Source: Streptomyces sp. I05A-00742
Lineage (GTDB): Bacteria > Actinomycetota > Actinomycetes > Streptomycetales > Streptomycetaceae
NCBI RefSeq assembly: GCF_013055795.1
Contig: NZ_JABETO010000009.1
Span: 1 to 64,000, forward strand
Length of the DNA: 64,000 nt
Reading direction: 5' to 3'
Below, piece after piece: positions 26,171-35,238 of the stretch; position 1 is the stretch's first letter; each line of letters starts with the position of its first letter. Below the pieces are notes generated by a model. That model saw only the letters and a program-made list of their open reading frames with translations. It was not told the DNA's origin and made no database searches. A program made the translations under genes and the position numbers.

Positions 26171-26872
26171 TCAGCCGAGCACCCCCGGCGACCACGTCCC
26201 CGCCAGCTCCGGCCCCAGCCAACCCCCCGCCCGCGTCCGGAAGGCGTCCGGCGGCAGCCCCCCCGCCCCGGCGGGCACCGCCCCCACCAGCGGCACCCCG
26301 GCCGACTCCGGAAAGTCGGACACATTGCACCGCATCGCGAGATCCGGCTCCGCCGGCCAGCTGCCGATCACCACCCCCGCGCACTTGAGGCCCCGCGCGC
26401 GCAGCGCCTCCGCGGTGAGCGCGGTGACGTTCAGCGTGCCGAGCCCGGCCGCGGCCACCACCAGCACGGGCGCGTCCAGCAGCCGGGCCGCGTCGGCGAG
26501 CGTGCTGCCCTCGTCGTCGAGGCGGACGAGGAGGCCGCCCGCGCCCTCGACGAGGACGAGGTCGTGCTCCCGGGCCAGCCGTTCCGCCGCCGCCGCGATC
26601 TCCGGCGGTCGCACGGGTGCCCGCCCGGAGCGCCGGGCGGCCGTCGCGGGTGCCAACGGCTCGGGGAAGCGCGCGAGTTCGACTCCGGTGACCGGCCCGG
26701 CGAGCCGCTGTACCTCGGCCACGTCGCCCGGCTCGCCCTCGGCGACGCCGGTCTGTGCCGGCTTGAGGACGGCCACCGACCGGCCCCGCGCCAGCGCGAC
26801 CGCGGCGATCGCCGCGGTGGTCACCGTCTTGCCCAGCTCGGTACCCGTGCCCGAGACGAACAGCACTGTCAT
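26171..26872 (-). CDS. bioD: Dethiobiotin synthetase
   Basis: A 233-residue enzyme that closes the ureido ring of dethiobiotin from DAPA, CO2 and ATP. The P-loop is [16 protein letters not shown] at residues of about 7-22. VLKPAQTGV follows, with the KP(x)QTG motif that binds DAPA, and then [13 protein letters not shown] 26872 is used. It lies 10 bases after bioA, closing the bioBAD operon. A strong nested hairpin comes right after the stop. Confidence 0.95.
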   Translation of the reverse strand: MTVLFVSGTGTELGKTVTTAAIAAVALARGRSVAVLKPAQTGVAEGEPGDVAEVQRLAGPVTGVELARFPEPLAPATAARRSGRAPVRPPEIAAAAERLAREHDLVLVEGAGGLLVRLDDEGSTLADAARLLDAPVLVVAAAGLGTLNVTALTAEALRARGLKCAGVVIGSWPAEPDLAMRCNVSDFPESAGVPLVGAVPAGAGGLPPDAFRTRAGGWLGPELAGTWSPGVLG

Positions 26873-26882
26873 ATCGGCTCCT

Positions 26883-28208
26883 TCACGCCGTCCGCCCGGC
26901 GGCAGCCGCCGCGGCGCACGCCGCACGGCAGATCCGGGCCAGGTCCGCGTCACCGGTGATGTAGGGCGGCATGGTGTAGACGAGGTCGCCGAACGGCCGC
27001 AGCCAGACGCCCTCGCGCACCGCGGCCTCGGTGGCCGCCGCCATCCCCGCCGCGTCGAGCGGCGCGGCGAGCTGGACGACGCCGATGGCGCCCAGGACGC
27101 GTACGTCACTCACCCCCGGCAGCCCGGCCGCCTCCGCGAGACCGTCCCGCAGGCCGGACTCGATCCGCTTGACCTCCGCCTGCCAGTCCTGACCCAGCAA
27201 CAGGTCCACCGAAGCGCACGCGATGGCCGCTGCCAGCGGGTTGCCCATGAACGTCGGGCCGTGCGCGAGCACCGGGACCTCGCCGCGCGAGATCCCGTCG
27301 GCCATCCGGGGCGTGCACAGCGTCGCGGCCATCGTCACATAACCGCCGGTCAGTGCCTTGCCCACACAGAGCACATCGGGGGTGACCCCCGCGTGGTCCG
27401 CCGCGAACAGCGCGCCCGTGCGGCCGAACCCGGTGGCGATCTCGTCGAAGACCAGCAGTACGCCGTGCTCGTCGCACAGCCGGCGCAGCAGCCGCAGATA
27501 GGCGGGGGAGTGGAAGCGCATCCCGCCCGCGTTCTGCACCACCGGCTCGACGATCACCGCGGCCACCTCGTGCGCGTGCCGCTCCACCAGCTCCCGCAGG
27601 TGCGCCTCGTACGCGGGGTCGGGCTCCGCGTCGAAGCCGGTCGGCGGCGCGTCCGCGAACACCTGCTCGGGGAGCACCCCCGACCAGAGGCTGTGCATCC
27701 CGCCGTCCGGGTCGCAGACGGACATCGGCGTCCAGGTGTCCCCGTGGTAGCCGCCGCGCCAGGTCAGCAGCCGGTGCTTCTCCGGGCGGCCGGACGAACG
27801 CCAGTACTGGAGGCACATCTTGACCGCGACCTCGACCGAGACCGAGCCGGAGTCGGAGAGGAAGACGTGTTCCAGACCGTCCGGCGTGATCTCCACCAGC
27901 CGGGCGGCCAGTCGGACGGCGGGCTCGTGGGTGAGCCCGCCGAACATGACATGGCTCATCCGGTCGAGCTGGGCGTGCGCGGCCTCGTTGAGCACCGGGT
28001 GGTTGTAGCCGTGCAGCGCCGACCACCAGGACGCCATGCCGTCCACGAGTTCGCGCGAGCCGTGCGCCGGCCGGGCCAGCCGCAGCCGGACGCCGGACGC
28101 CGACTCGACGACCAGCGGCTCCTGGCGGCCGGGCATCGGACCGTAGGGGTGCCAGACGTGCTGCCGGTCGAGGGCCAGCAGCCGGTCCGGGGCCATGGGC
28201 TCAGGCAT
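26883..28208 (-). CDS. bioA: Adenosylmethionine-8-amino-7-oxononanoate aminotransferase
   Basis: A 441-residue PLP enzyme of class III that converts KAPA to DAPA using S-adenosylmethionine as amino donor. The family opening [12 protein letters not shown] is present. [13 protein letters not shown] contains the Asp that holds the PLP ring N, and [17 protein letters not shown] carries the PLP Lys. ATG 28208 ([11 protein letters not shown]) overlaps the bioB stop by 8 bases, so translation is probably coupled; 28196 is the alternative. It lies in the bioBAD operon. Confidence 0.95.
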   Translation of the reverse strand: MPEPMAPDRLLALDRQHVWHPYGPMPGRQEPLVVESASGVRLRLARPAHGSRELVDGMASWWSALHGYNHPVLNEAAHAQLDRMSHVMFGGLTHEPAVRLAARLVEITPDGLEHVFLSDSGSVSVEVAVKMCLQYWRSSGRPEKHRLLTWRGGYHGDTWTPMSVCDPDGGMHSLWSGVLPEQVFADAPPTGFDAEPDPAYEAHLRELVERHAHEVAAVIVEPVVQNAGGMRFHSPAYLRLLRRLCDEHGVLLVFDEIATGFGRTGALFAADHAGVTPDVLCVGKALTGGYVTMAATLCTPRMADGISRGEVPVLAHGPTFMGNPLAAAIACASVDLLLGQDWQAEVKRIESGLRDGLAEAAGLPGVSDVRVLGAIGVVQLAAPLDAAGMAAATEAAVREGVWLRPFGDLVYTMPPYITGDADLARICRAACAAAAAAGRTA

Positions 28209-29370
28209 TGGGCGGCAGGTCCGTTCCCGCGCCCCGGCGGCGCACGGCGACCAGGTCCGTCCTGGCCTCGCCGTCACCGGCGGCCTCCACCGCCCCGGCG
28301 TCCCCCGTCCCCGCGTCCCCGCACGGGCCGCAGCCCCCGCCGGAGCTGCCGCAGCCGGCGGACTCCACCCGGTGCGCGGGCAGCGTCGTGGTGTCCGCGC
28401 CCTCCACCTCGAACCCCGCGTCCGCGATCATGTCGAGGTCGGCCCGGCCCTCCTGGCCCTCACTGGTCAGATAGTCGCCCAGGAAGATCGAGTTGGCCAG
28501 GTGCAGCGCCAGCGGCTGGAGCGTGCGCAGATGGATCTCCCGGCCGCCCGCCAGCCGCACCTCCACGTCCGGGTGGACGAAACGCACCATCGCCAGGATG
28601 CGCAGGGCGCGCTGCGGGGTGAGGTTCCACTCCTTGGCCAGCGGCGTCCCCTCGAACGGGATGAGGAAGTTGACCGGCACCGAGTCCACGTTCAGCTCGC
28701 GCAGCGAGAAGACCACGTCGACCAGGTCCTCGTCGCTCTCGCCCATGCCCGAGATCAGCCCGGAGCACGCCGAAAGACCGGCTCCCTGCGCCTGTCGCAC
28801 GGTGTCCTCGCGGTCGGCGAAGGTGTGCGTGGTGGTGATGTCGCCGTACGTGGCCTCGGAGGTGTTGAGGTTGTGGTTGTACGCGTGGACGCCCGCCGCG
28901 CGCAGCCGCTCCGCCTGGCCCTCGGAGAGCAGTCCGAGGCAGGCGCACACCTCCACCTGCTCGTTCTGCTCCTTGATCGCCTCGATGGTCCGGGAGACCC
29001 GGTCGATGTCCCGGTCCGTCGGGCCGCGGCCGCTGGCGACCAGGCAGACCCGCTTGGCGCCGCCCGCGACCCCCGCGGCCGCCGCCTTCGACGCCTCCTC
29101 CGGCTTCAGCCAGGTGTACTTGAGGATCCCGGTGTCGGATCCGAGCCGCTGCGAGCAGTACGAACAGTCCTCGGGGCAGAGCCCGGACTTGAGGTTGACG
29201 AGATAGTTGAGCTTCACCCGCCGCCCGAACCACTTCCGGCGTACCCGGCCCGCCGCGGCCACCACATCCAACAGCTCGTCGTCGGAGGTCGCCAGCACGG
29301 CCAGCGCCTCGTCACGGGTCGGCGATTCGCGCCGCAACCCCTTCTCCACCAACGTGTTGAGCAGGTCCAT
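28201..29370 (-). CDS. bioB: Biotin synthase
   Basis: A 389-residue radical SAM enzyme that inserts sulfur into dethiobiotin. The radical SAM [4Fe-4S] motif is CPEDCSYC (C65, C69, C72). YNHNLNTSE and the conserved Arg region ([10 protein letters not shown], supporting the [2Fe-2S] cluster) are also present. The C-terminal 60 residues ([14 protein letters not shown] onward) are a Gly/Cys-rich tail typical of the streptomycete enzyme. ATG 29370 is chosen; a TTG lies two codons upstream. It is the first gene of bioBAD and is divergent from bioF. Confidence 0.96.
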   Translation of the reverse strand: MDLLNTLVEKGLRRESPTRDEALAVLATSDDELLDVVAAAGRVRRKWFGRRVKLNYLVNLKSGLCPEDCSYCSQRLGSDTGILKYTWLKPEEASKAAAAGVAGGAKRVCLVASGRGPTDRDIDRVSRTIEAIKEQNEQVEVCACLGLLSEGQAERLRAAGVHAYNHNLNTSEATYGDITTTHTFADREDTVRQAQGAGLSACSGLISGMGESDEDLVDVVFSLRELNVDSVPVNFLIPFEGTPLAKEWNLTPQRALRILAMVRFVHPDVEVRLAGGREIHLRTLQPLALHLANSIFLGDYLTSEGQEGRADLDMIADAGFEVEGADTTTLPAHRVESAGCGSSGGGCGPCGDAGTGDAGAVEAAGDGEARTDLVAVRRRGAGTDLPPNA

Positions 29371-29453
29371 GGCCAATGATCCTCGCCCACCGGACCGCTT
29401 GCGGCCAAGGTAGGGATCTCACAACACGAGCTCTCCGACGTGGGTGGATCACG

Positions 29454-29468
29454 ACATGCTGATCATGT
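29454..29468. promoter_or_regulatory. Imperfect palindrome between bioB and bioF
   Basis: ACATGCTGATCATGT is symmetric at 12 of 15 positions and lies in the shared control region of the two divergent biotin transcripts. It is a candidate operator for a biotin regulator; no known biotin-repressor consensus was matched. Confidence 0.35.
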
Positions 29469-29620
29469 GGCCGAGAAGGCTAGTTTGAGGGTCGGCCGTC
29501 CATGGCCCGGTGAACGGCCCTCACGGCGATTTATGCGATTCCCACAGATGGGCCCCGGGACCGGTCCTGAACGGCCGCGGACAGACCCACCCAGGGAACC
29601 ACAGGAACCGGGACGGCCCG

Positions 29621-30829
29621 ATGCCCCACGACAGCGTCCACGACAGCGTCTTCGACTGGATCGACGAGCAGCACCGGGTGCGCCGGGAGGCCGGTCTCGT
29701 CCGGACCCTGCGCCCACGCCCCGACCGACCCGTCGGAGACACCTCCGTCACCGATCTGGCGGGCAACGACTACCTGGGGCTCTGCCGCGACCCGCGGGTC
29801 ACCGGGGCCGCGGCGGAGGCCGCGCACCGCTGGGGCGCCGGCGCCACCGGCTCCCGCCTGGTCAGCGGCAGTACGGAGCTCCACACCGAGCTGGAACGGA
29901 GCCTCGCCGCGTTCTGCGGATTCGAGGCCGCGCTCGTCCTCGCCTCCGGGTACGCCGCCAACCTGGCCGCCGTCACCGCGCTGGCCGCGCCGCCGGACCC
30001 GTCCGGGACGCCCTCCCTGCTGGTCTCCGACGAGGGCAACCACGCCTCGCTGATCGACGGCTGCCGGCTCGCGCGCGCCGGCCGGGCCGTCGTCCCGCAC
30101 ACCGACCCGGAGGCCGTCCGGAAGGCCCTGGCCACCCACTCGGGCCGGGCCCTGGTCATCACCGACTCCGTGTTCTCCGTCGACGGCGACGCCGCGCCGC
30201 TCGGGGAACTCGCACGGGTGTGCCGCGAGAGCGGGGCGGGGCTGCTGGTGGACGATGCGCACGGGCTCGGGGTGCTGGGCGCGGGCGGCCGCGGCGCGGT
30301 GCACGCCGCGGGGCTCGCGGGGGACGCCGACGTGGTCGCCACCGTCACCCTCTCCAAGTCCCTGGGCAGCCAGGGCGGTGCCGTGCTCGGCCCCGCACGG
30401 GTCATCGACCACCTCCTCAACACCGCCCGCACCTTTATCTTCGACACCGGGCTCGCCCCCGCCGCCGCGGCGGCGGCCCTGGCGAGCCTGGAGGTGCTGC
30501 GCGCCGAGCCGGACCGCGCCGACCGCGTCCGCGCGGTGGCCGCCGGCCTCCACCGGCGGCTGACCGGCGCGGGGTTCACGGCCGCACGCCCCGACGCGGC
30601 CGTCGTCTCGGTCCGCGCCCCCTCGCCGGAGGCGGCGGTGCGCTGGCAGGCCGCCTGCCGGGCGGAGGGTCTCGCGGTGGGCTGCTTCCGCCCGCCGTCC
30701 GTACCGGACGGCGTCTCGCGGCTGCGGCTCACCGCCCGCGCGGACCTCTCGGACCGCGAGGTCGAGCGGGCGGTCGCCACAATCGTCAGGACCGCCCCGG
30801 AGGAGGCCCGCGGGCTCACCCCGTCCTGA
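29621..30829 (+). CDS. bioF: 8-amino-7-oxononanoate synthase
   Basis: A 402-residue PLP enzyme of the alpha-oxoamine synthase family. It condenses pimeloyl-thioester and alanine to KAPA, the first step of ring assembly. DLAGNDYLGL near residue 50 is the family signature. DDAHGLGVLG contains the PLP-ring Asp and substrate His, and TLSKSLGSQGGAVLG carries the PLP Lys. ATG 29621 is used. The gene is transcribed away from bioBAD and completes the locus; bioH/bioC-type early genes are not in the window. Confidence 0.94.
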   Translation: MPHDSVHDSVFDWIDEQHRVRREAGLVRTLRPRPDRPVGDTSVTDLAGNDYLGLCRDPRVTGAAAEAAHRWGAGATGSRLVSGSTELHTELERSLAAFCGFEAALVLASGYAANLAAVTALAAPPDPSGTPSLLVSDEGNHASLIDGCRLARAGRAVVPHTDPEAVRKALATHSGRALVITDSVFSVDGDAAPLGELARVCRESGAGLLVDDAHGLGVLGAGGRGAVHAAGLAGDADVVATVTLSKSLGSQGGAVLGPARVIDHLLNTARTFIFDTGLAPAAAAAALASLEVLRAEPDRADRVRAVAAGLHRRLTGAGFTAARPDAAVVSVRAPSPEAAVRWQAACRAEGLAVGCFRPPSVPDGVSRLRLTARADLSDREVERAVATIVRTAPEEARGLTPS

Positions 30830-31061
30830 CGGGAGGGGCCTCGCCCGTCGCCCGGACCAGAGTGACGAACGGGGCCCAGGAGGCGGGTCGGAACAGCAGG
30901 ACGGGGCCCGTCGTCCGTTTGGAGTCGCGCACGGCCAGCCATCCGGGGGCCGGCGCGGCCGTCTCGACGCAATTGTTCATTCCGGTGCTGTGGCTGCTGC
31001 GTCGCCACTCGGCCTCACGCAGAGCCGAACGAGAAGGTACGTACCGCGGCCGTGCGGACAT
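30816..31061 (-). CDS. DUF397 domain protein
   Basis: An 81-residue protein with the DUF397 fold marks: WRRSSHSTGMNNCVETA at the N-terminus and VRDSKRTTGPVLLFRPASWAPFV at the C-terminus. These small proteins pair with DUF5753-type XRE regulators (WhiJ-like systems) that affect development in Streptomyces. The cognate regulator gene is immediately upstream in the same direction. Its last 14 bases overlap the end of bioF on the other strand. Confidence 0.93.
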   Translation of the reverse strand: MSARPRYVPSRSALREAEWRRSSHSTGMNNCVETAAPAPGWLAVRDSKRTTGPVLLFRPASWAPFVTLVRATGEAPPVRTG

Positions 31062-31100
31062 GGCGCCTCCTGCGCGTCATCGCGTGTCGGGGGGTGTTCA

Positions 31101-31991
31101 TCAGGTGCGGCGGCGGATCCCCGCGATTCCCGCGATGTAGTCCAGGGACTGCTCGTGCGGGAGGGCGTGCGCCCGGAGCGTGGTGAAAGCGGCTCCGTAC
31201 GCCCGGAGGTCTTCTTTCCGCTCCAGATAGAGGCTACTCGTCAAGTGGTCGAGAACAACCACGTCCAGATCGGCAATGCGCGGAAAAGAGAAAATAACAA
31301 AAGGCCCCGTGATGCCGATGTGGTTGCCATGGGAAAAAGGCAGAACATGAAGTCTCACCTGCGGCAGTGACCCCGTGGCCAGCAGATGCCGCAGCTGCCC
31401 GGCCATCACCTCGGGCCCGCCCACTTCATGGCGCAGCACCGCCTCGTCCAGGATCGCGCAGAGCTCCAGCGGACGCTGCCGGTGCAGCACCGACTGCCGT
31501 GCCATGCGCACCAGTACGAGCTCCTCGACCTGGTGGTCGGGCGGGTCGCCCAGGGCGGCCCGGGTCACCGCCCGGGCGTACTCCGGGGTCTGGAGCAGGC
31601 CGGGCACCACCGTGGTCTCCAGGGTGCGCGAGCGCGAGGCCTCCGACTCCAGGCTGATGAAGTCCAGATAGGCGGAGGGCAGCAGATCGCGGTAGGCGTA
31701 CCACCAGCCGCGCCGCGAGCCGGACCGGCCGTCGCCCGGCCCCGCGGAGTCCGCCCCGCACAACGCCCCGAGCAGGGCCCGGAGCTCGGGGTCCGAGACC
31801 TGGTAGGCGTCCAGCAGCCGGGCCACGTCGGCGGGTTTGGCCCCGCTGCTGCCGGTCTCGATACGGCTCACCTTCGACTGGTGCCAGCCGACCACGTCGG
31901 CCGCCTGCCGGCTCGTCATCCCCGTCAGCTCGCGCTGGCGGCGCAGCTCGGCCCCGAGTTTGCGGCGGCGTACCGCCGGTCCGTACCGCAA
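31101..31991 (-). CDS. XRE-type regulator with DUF5753 domain (WhiJ-like)
   Basis: About 296 residues. An N-terminal helix-turn-helix (GMTSRQAADVVGWHQSKVSRIETGS) is followed by the DUF5753 ligand/partner domain (VPGLLQTPEYARAV, VRLHVLPFSHGNHIGITGPFVIF). These regulators partner small DUF397 proteins, as here. TTG 31991 is chosen because GAGGGA lies six or seven bases before it and the protein then opens RYGPAVRRRKLGAELR, like its relatives; a TTG at 32078 is possible but has no ribosome site. It is divergent from the ATP-binding gene. The gene set is common in streptomycetes. Confidence 0.9.
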   Translation of the reverse strand: MRYGPAVRRRKLGAELRRQRELTGMTSRQAADVVGWHQSKVSRIETGSSGAKPADVARLLDAYQVSDPELRALLGALCGADSAGPGDGRSGSRRGWWYAYRDLLPSAYLDFISLESEASRSRTLETTVVPGLLQTPEYARAVTRAALGDPPDHQVEELVLVRMARQSVLHRQRPLELCAILDEAVLRHEVGGPEVMAGQLRHLLATGSLPQVRLHVLPFSHGNHIGITGPFVIFSFPRIADLDVVVLDHLTSSLYLERKEDLRAYGAAFTTLRAHALPHEQSLDYIAGIAGIRRRT

Positions 31992-32137
31992 CGGCGGTCC
32001 CTCCCTCGTGCGTCGTACGTCCCGGGGCGCGCGGGCGGCCGCGTTCCGTACGTCCTCATCCGCGTACGTCAGAGTCAATAGACCATGGAGCTGCTCAAAT
32101 ACGGTCTACCGTCGCAGAGTTCACCGCTTCGAGCGAC

Positions 32138-32153
32138 AGATATATGCATATCT
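32138..32153. promoter_or_regulatory. AT-rich inverted repeat in the XRE/ATPase divergent region
   Basis: AGATAT-ATGC-ATATCT forms a 16-bp inverted repeat, striking in DNA of this GC content. TAGACC (32080) and GGTCTA (32104) make a second, wider pair. They are candidate operators for the XRE regulator. Nothing else is seen in 31,992-32,299. Confidence 0.45.
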
Positions 32154-32299
32154 CGGTGGATCGCTCCCATCCCGGGCGTTATCAGTGGCACTCTGACGTG
32201 AAGAGCCGCCCGTGGGCCTCTCCCGACCGGTCTTGTGTACGCCGCGTTCCTTCGCGCACCGCTCAGGGAGCCCCGCCCCGGTGGGAAAGGTGCAGCGTC

Positions 32300-32728
32300 A
32301 TGGCAGACCTCCAGGCAGCATCCGTCACTCTGCCGAGCGCCCCGGCCTCGGTGTCCTCGGCCCGCCGCTACGTCACGTCCGTGCTGGCGGAGTGGGGCCT
32401 GCCGGACGGTACGGAGGCCGCCGAGACGGTGCGGCTGATCGTCTCCGAACTCGCCACCAACGCCGTGCAGCACACCCGCGGCCAGTCGCCCACCTTCACC
32501 GTGGATGTGCTGCTCGAACGGGACGAGGAGCTGCGCATCGGGGTCACCGACAGTCACCCTCGTCACCCCCGACGGCTGCCGGCCGCGGTCCAGCAGGACA
32601 ACGGGCGGGGGTTGGTGATCATCCGCTGGCTCACCGCGGAGTGCGGCGGCCGGTTCGCCGTCACACCGACCCCGGAGGGCGGCAAGACGGTGTGGATCTG
32701 TCTGCCGTGGACGGTGCCGGTGCGCTGA
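32300..32728 (+). CDS. ATP-binding (HATPase_c, anti-sigma-like) regulator
   Basis: A 142-residue GHKL ATPase of the RsbW/SpoIIAB type. The N box is ETVRLIVSELATNAVQH and the G2-like box is NGRGLVIIRWLTAECGG. Such proteins are stand-alone kinases or anti-sigma factors, and many sit beside XRE/DUF397 pairs in Streptomyces. ATG 32300 has GAAAGG about nine bases upstream; the longer frame from 32144 begins inside the palindromic control region. No sigma factor gene is nearby. Confidence 0.92.
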   Translation: MADLQAASVTLPSAPASVSSARRYVTSVLAEWGLPDGTEAAETVRLIVSELATNAVQHTRGQSPTFTVDVLLERDEELRIGVTDSHPRHPRRLPAAVQQDNGRGLVIIRWLTAECGGRFAVTPTPEGGKTVWICLPWTVPVR

Positions 32729-32821
32729 GCGCACGGGCACGGGCGGGCCCCGATGGTCCGCCGGGCGGTGGGATCCGCACCGCCCGGTCGTCGCACCCGT
32801 AGGAGGCCGTGAGTCGGTCGC

Positions 32822-33295
32822 TCAGTCGGTCACTCGGCCGTACCAGACGCTGTTCGTCCAGATCCGCTCCAGGCGGACGACGGAACCGGTCTTGGGAGCG
32901 TGCCACATCTTGCCGTTCCCGGCGTATATCCCGACGTGGTAGACGCCGCGCCCGGAGTGGAAGAACACCAGGTCGCCGCGTTCGCGGGAGGAGCGGGAGA
33001 TGTGGTGGGTGCGGTTGTACTGGGCCGCGGCGGTGCGGGGCAGCTGCTTGCCGGCCCGCTTGAAGGAGTAGAGAGTCAGCCCCGAGCAGTCGAAGCGGTA
33101 CGGGCCCGTGGCGCCCCATTGATAGGGCGAGCCCTGCTTGGATGCGGCGATCTGCAGTGCCCTGACCGAGACGGATGCCGCCTCCGCCTTGGAGGTGCCG
33201 CCCGGCGTCAGGAACGAGACGCCGACGGCGGCGAGGGTCAGGGCCGATGCGGCCTTGGCTTTGGACAGCCTTGCGGGACGTTTGTGCGCGCCCAT
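32822..33295 (-). CDS. Secreted NlpC/P60 cell-wall hydrolase
   Basis: A 157-residue secreted endopeptidase. The signal peptide covers about residues 1-38 and ends in SKAEAAS. The NlpC/P60 domain follows, with catalytic Cys in FDCSGLTLYS, catalytic His in VYHVGIYAGNG, and the third polar site in WHAPKTG. It should cleave peptidoglycan stem peptides. ATG 33295 is chosen because GAAGGG lies seven bases upstream; the ATG six bases earlier is too near it. Its 180-base leader looks like a c-di-AMP riboswitch, linking cell-wall turnover to osmotic signalling. Confidence 0.92.
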   Translation of the reverse strand: MGAHKRPARLSKAKAASALTLAAVGVSFLTPGGTSKAEAASVSVRALQIAASKQGSPYQWGATGPYRFDCSGLTLYSFKRAGKQLPRTAAAQYNRTHHISRSSRERGDLVFFHSGRGVYHVGIYAGNGKMWHAPKTGSVVRLERIWTNSVWYGRVTD

Positions 33296-33304
33296 GCGCA
33301 TACC

Positions 33305-33482
33305 CTTCGTCAGCCGCCTGTGAAGGATTGCCTGTCGGGTTCGGGCAGGCGAAGAATGCCCGGCCGCCTGGGCGGCTTCACCCCAAGGGGCGGCTCCGTG
33401 GGGCCGCCCCGCCGTGCTCGGGTCCTCCATCCCTGCCGGTGCACTCCTCGTCGGACCAGTCCCGGCGGCGGCAGGGTTCGGC
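33305..33482 (-). promoter_or_regulatory. c-di-AMP (ydaO-yuaA) riboswitch
   Basis: Read on the minus strand, the leader shows the ydaO elements in order: GCCGAACCCUG (33,482 down), GGAGGACCCGAGCACGG, a variable 8-bp hairpin, GGGGUGAAGCCGCC, and the closing GGCGGCUGACG just before the ribosome site. In streptomycetes this riboswitch precedes cell-wall hydrolase genes and turns them down when c-di-AMP is high. I judged it by eye; no covariance model was run. Confidence 0.78.
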
Positions 33483-33777
33483 GTCCGCCAGGACCGCCCC
33501 ACCGTGTGGCGGGGTCTTGTCGTCCCGAGGATCTTGACGCAGTCACGGCATCGTTTCCGAGCGGAACCAGGGTTATGTGAGCCTCGTCACCTGTGGGCAA
33601 TTCGGGTGGACGCAGGGCGGTTTGACCCTCATGGAGATCGCGTGCTGAGGCCGCCACCTGCACGGGTCGTGGATCACTCAAGCGCGGAGTGCGCGCGCCG
33701 CTGAGAGTGATCACTGCGTGCCGTCTACGATCGCGTCCGCTGTCTGGAGGAATCTTGTTGAAAAGCGTTTCCGCTTC
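33483..33777. other. Intergenic region, little seen
   Basis: It probably holds the promoter of the riboswitch transcript. GATCACTC (33672-33679) and GAGTGATC (33705-33712) are a wide inverted repeat. A TTG frame with a good GGAGG at 33,744 opens on the plus strand but looks like noise. Confidence 0.3.
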
Positions 33778-34092
33778 TCAACTCGCGGATGGCGGCGGCA
33801 ACATCAGCCGCCGTGTGCGACGCTCCCCGTCGAGGACCCGCATCGCACGCGCCATTGTCCCCGTGTACACCTCGCGTTCACCCCGCTCGAACATGACCGC
33901 CAGTGCGTCGCGCAGCCCCGTGCTCGCGACCACCAGAGCCTGCGCGGCTCGTAGCCCTCCGTACGTGCCCTGTACGCGCGCCGGATTGATCCTGCCGAGG
34001 AGATCCAGTACTTCGAGGTACCGGTCCACCACCTCGCCCTCGGCCCGCGTCAGGGCGGGCAGCGGCGGGAGTTCGGGCAGCATGCCGGTCAT
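33778..34092 (-). CDS. Small protein coupled to clpP
   Basis: A 104-residue protein I cannot assign. It has an amphipathic helical middle ([36 protein letters not shown]) and an Arg-rich tail, with no membrane segment. Its ATG overlaps the stop of the ClpP-like gene as ATGA, so it is translated with it and could be an adaptor or partner for that divergent peptidase. This is inference from the coupling. Confidence 0.75.
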   Translation of the reverse strand: MTGMLPELPPLPALTRAEGEVVDRYLEVLDLLGRINPARVQGTYGGLRAAQALVVASTGLRDALAVMFERGEREVYTGTMARAMRVLDGERRTRRLMLPPPSAS

Positions 34093-34724
34093 CGCCCGTC
34101 CGTCCGGGTCAGGGCCTGGCCGCGGCTGCCGATGACCTGGTCGGCCAGGCCGTAGGCCACGGCCGCCTCGGCCTCGAAGATCGCGTCCCGGTCCGTGTCC
34201 GCCAGGATCCGTTCGGTGTCCCGGCCGGTGTACCGGGCCAGCAGCCCGGCCTGGACCGTCCGCCGGCGCAGCAGCTCCTCGGCGTGAAGGGCCAGGTCGG
34301 AGGGCTGCCCCCGCATCGGTTCCGCCAGGTACGGCTGCCCGATGAGCACCCGCGCGTGCGGCAGCACCGACCGCTTCCCCGGGGTTCCGGCCGCGAGCAG
34401 CACGGCCGCGGCCGAGGCGGCCTGGCCCAGACAGACCGTCTCGATGTCGCAGGAGATGAAGCGCATCGTGTCGTGGACGGCGCACAGGGCGGGGAAGGAG
34501 CCGCCGGGGGAGTTGATGTAGAGCGAGATGTCCTGATCGGGCGCCGTGTACTCCAAGTGCATCAGCTGTGCGATCACATCGGTCGCGGCGGTGTCGTCCA
34601 CCGGCGAGCCCAGCATGACGATCCGCCCCGAGAGGAGCTTGGAGTAGGGGTCCAGGGTGCGGTGGCCGTAGCTGGTGCGCTCGGTGAACTCCGGCAGGAC
34701 ATAACGGGCCGTGTGCGGGCTCAC
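34089..34724 (-). CDS. clpP: ClpP-like protease subunit lacking the catalytic His
   Basis: A 211-residue ClpP-family subunit. The core pieces are present: [14 protein letters not shown], the nucleophile in [14 protein letters not shown] (Ser104), and the handle-helix region. The third catalytic segment, IHQP in active ClpP, here reads VLIGQP, so residue 129 is Gly in place of His. An acidic residue remains in DRDAIF. Alone it should be inactive; it may join other ClpP subunits as a structural or regulatory ring. GTG 34724 has GGAGG eight bases upstream. The downstream 104-residue gene overlaps it by four bases. Confidence 0.88.
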   Translation of the reverse strand: MSPHTARYVLPEFTERTSYGHRTLDPYSKLLSGRIVMLGSPVDDTAATDVIAQLMHLEYTAPDQDISLYINSPGGSFPALCAVHDTMRFISCDIETVCLGQAASAAAVLLAAGTPGKRSVLPHARVLIGQPYLAEPMRGQPSDLALHAEELLRRRTVQAGLLARYTGRDTERILADTDRDAIFEAEAAVAYGLADQVIGSRGQALTRTDGR

Positions 34725-34782
34725 GACTGACCTCCATGGGCTGCGGGTGCGGCGACGGGACGGCCGCCCAAGGGCGAGCCAT

Positions 34783-34810
34783 CTGTAAAAAATGTACAGG
34801 ACGTACGTCC
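34783..34810. promoter_or_regulatory. Palindromes upstream of the clpP-like gene
   Basis: CTGTA-N7-TACAG (34783-34799) is followed directly by GGACGTACGTCC (34799-34810), a perfect 12-bp palindrome. They lie 60-85 bases before the GTG and are candidate operator sites. I recognised no named box. Confidence 0.4.
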
Positions 34811-34926
34811 CGACCATCGCGGGTGCCGGGACGACACCGGGACGACCCGCCCTGCGCCGTCCGCCCGCTCGGAGGTCTCCGACGACACGCCTCCGATGCC
34901 GCCGCGCTGTGTTCGGGAGCGGTGAT

Positions 34927-35238
34927 TCACGACTCGGTGAGGGGCCCCGGCGCGTGCCGGGTGGCCGCCGCCTGGAAGAGGGACAGCTCGCCCCGGCCCG
35001 TCATGGGGCTCGCCCGGGCGACTTCGCACGCCAGGACAGCGGCGAGTACGTGGTAGGTGCGATCCCGCCCGGTGGCGGCGCCTCGTGCCAGGAAGCTGCC
35101 GCCGGCGCGCACGCCGTCCGCCAGTTCCGCCAGGGTGACAGGGCGGTGAAGAGCGGTGTCGTGGAGGGAACCGTCATGGTGCCGCCTCAGGTCGCGTGCC
35201 GCCGGCGTGCGGCTGGCAGGACGGTCTTCGGCCGTCAC
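34927..35238 (-). CDS. Small protein resembling the PhaR N-terminal (PHB_acc_N) domain
   Basis: A 103-residue protein. The stretch [48 protein letters not shown] follows the pattern of the polyhydroxyalkanoate-synthesis regulator domain (LYDT..SRYVTL..LA..V..G..F.V.DA.TG.D.T..VL..I). The likeness is by eye and imperfect. PhaR-type proteins bind PHA granules and DNA. GTG 35238 overlaps the stop of the upstream gene as GTGA, so both are translated together. No PHA synthase gene is in the window. Confidence 0.55.
   Translation of the reverse strand: MTAEDRPASRTPAARDLRRHHDGSLHDTALHRPVTLAELADGVRAGGSFLARGAATGRDRTYHVLAAVLACEVARASPMTGRGELSLFQAAATRHAPGPLTES

Noticed and set aside
33744..33900. Plus-strand TTG frame with a good GGAGG ([14 protein letters not shown])
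   Set aside because: It soon runs antisense through the clpP-coupled gene and has no family likeness.
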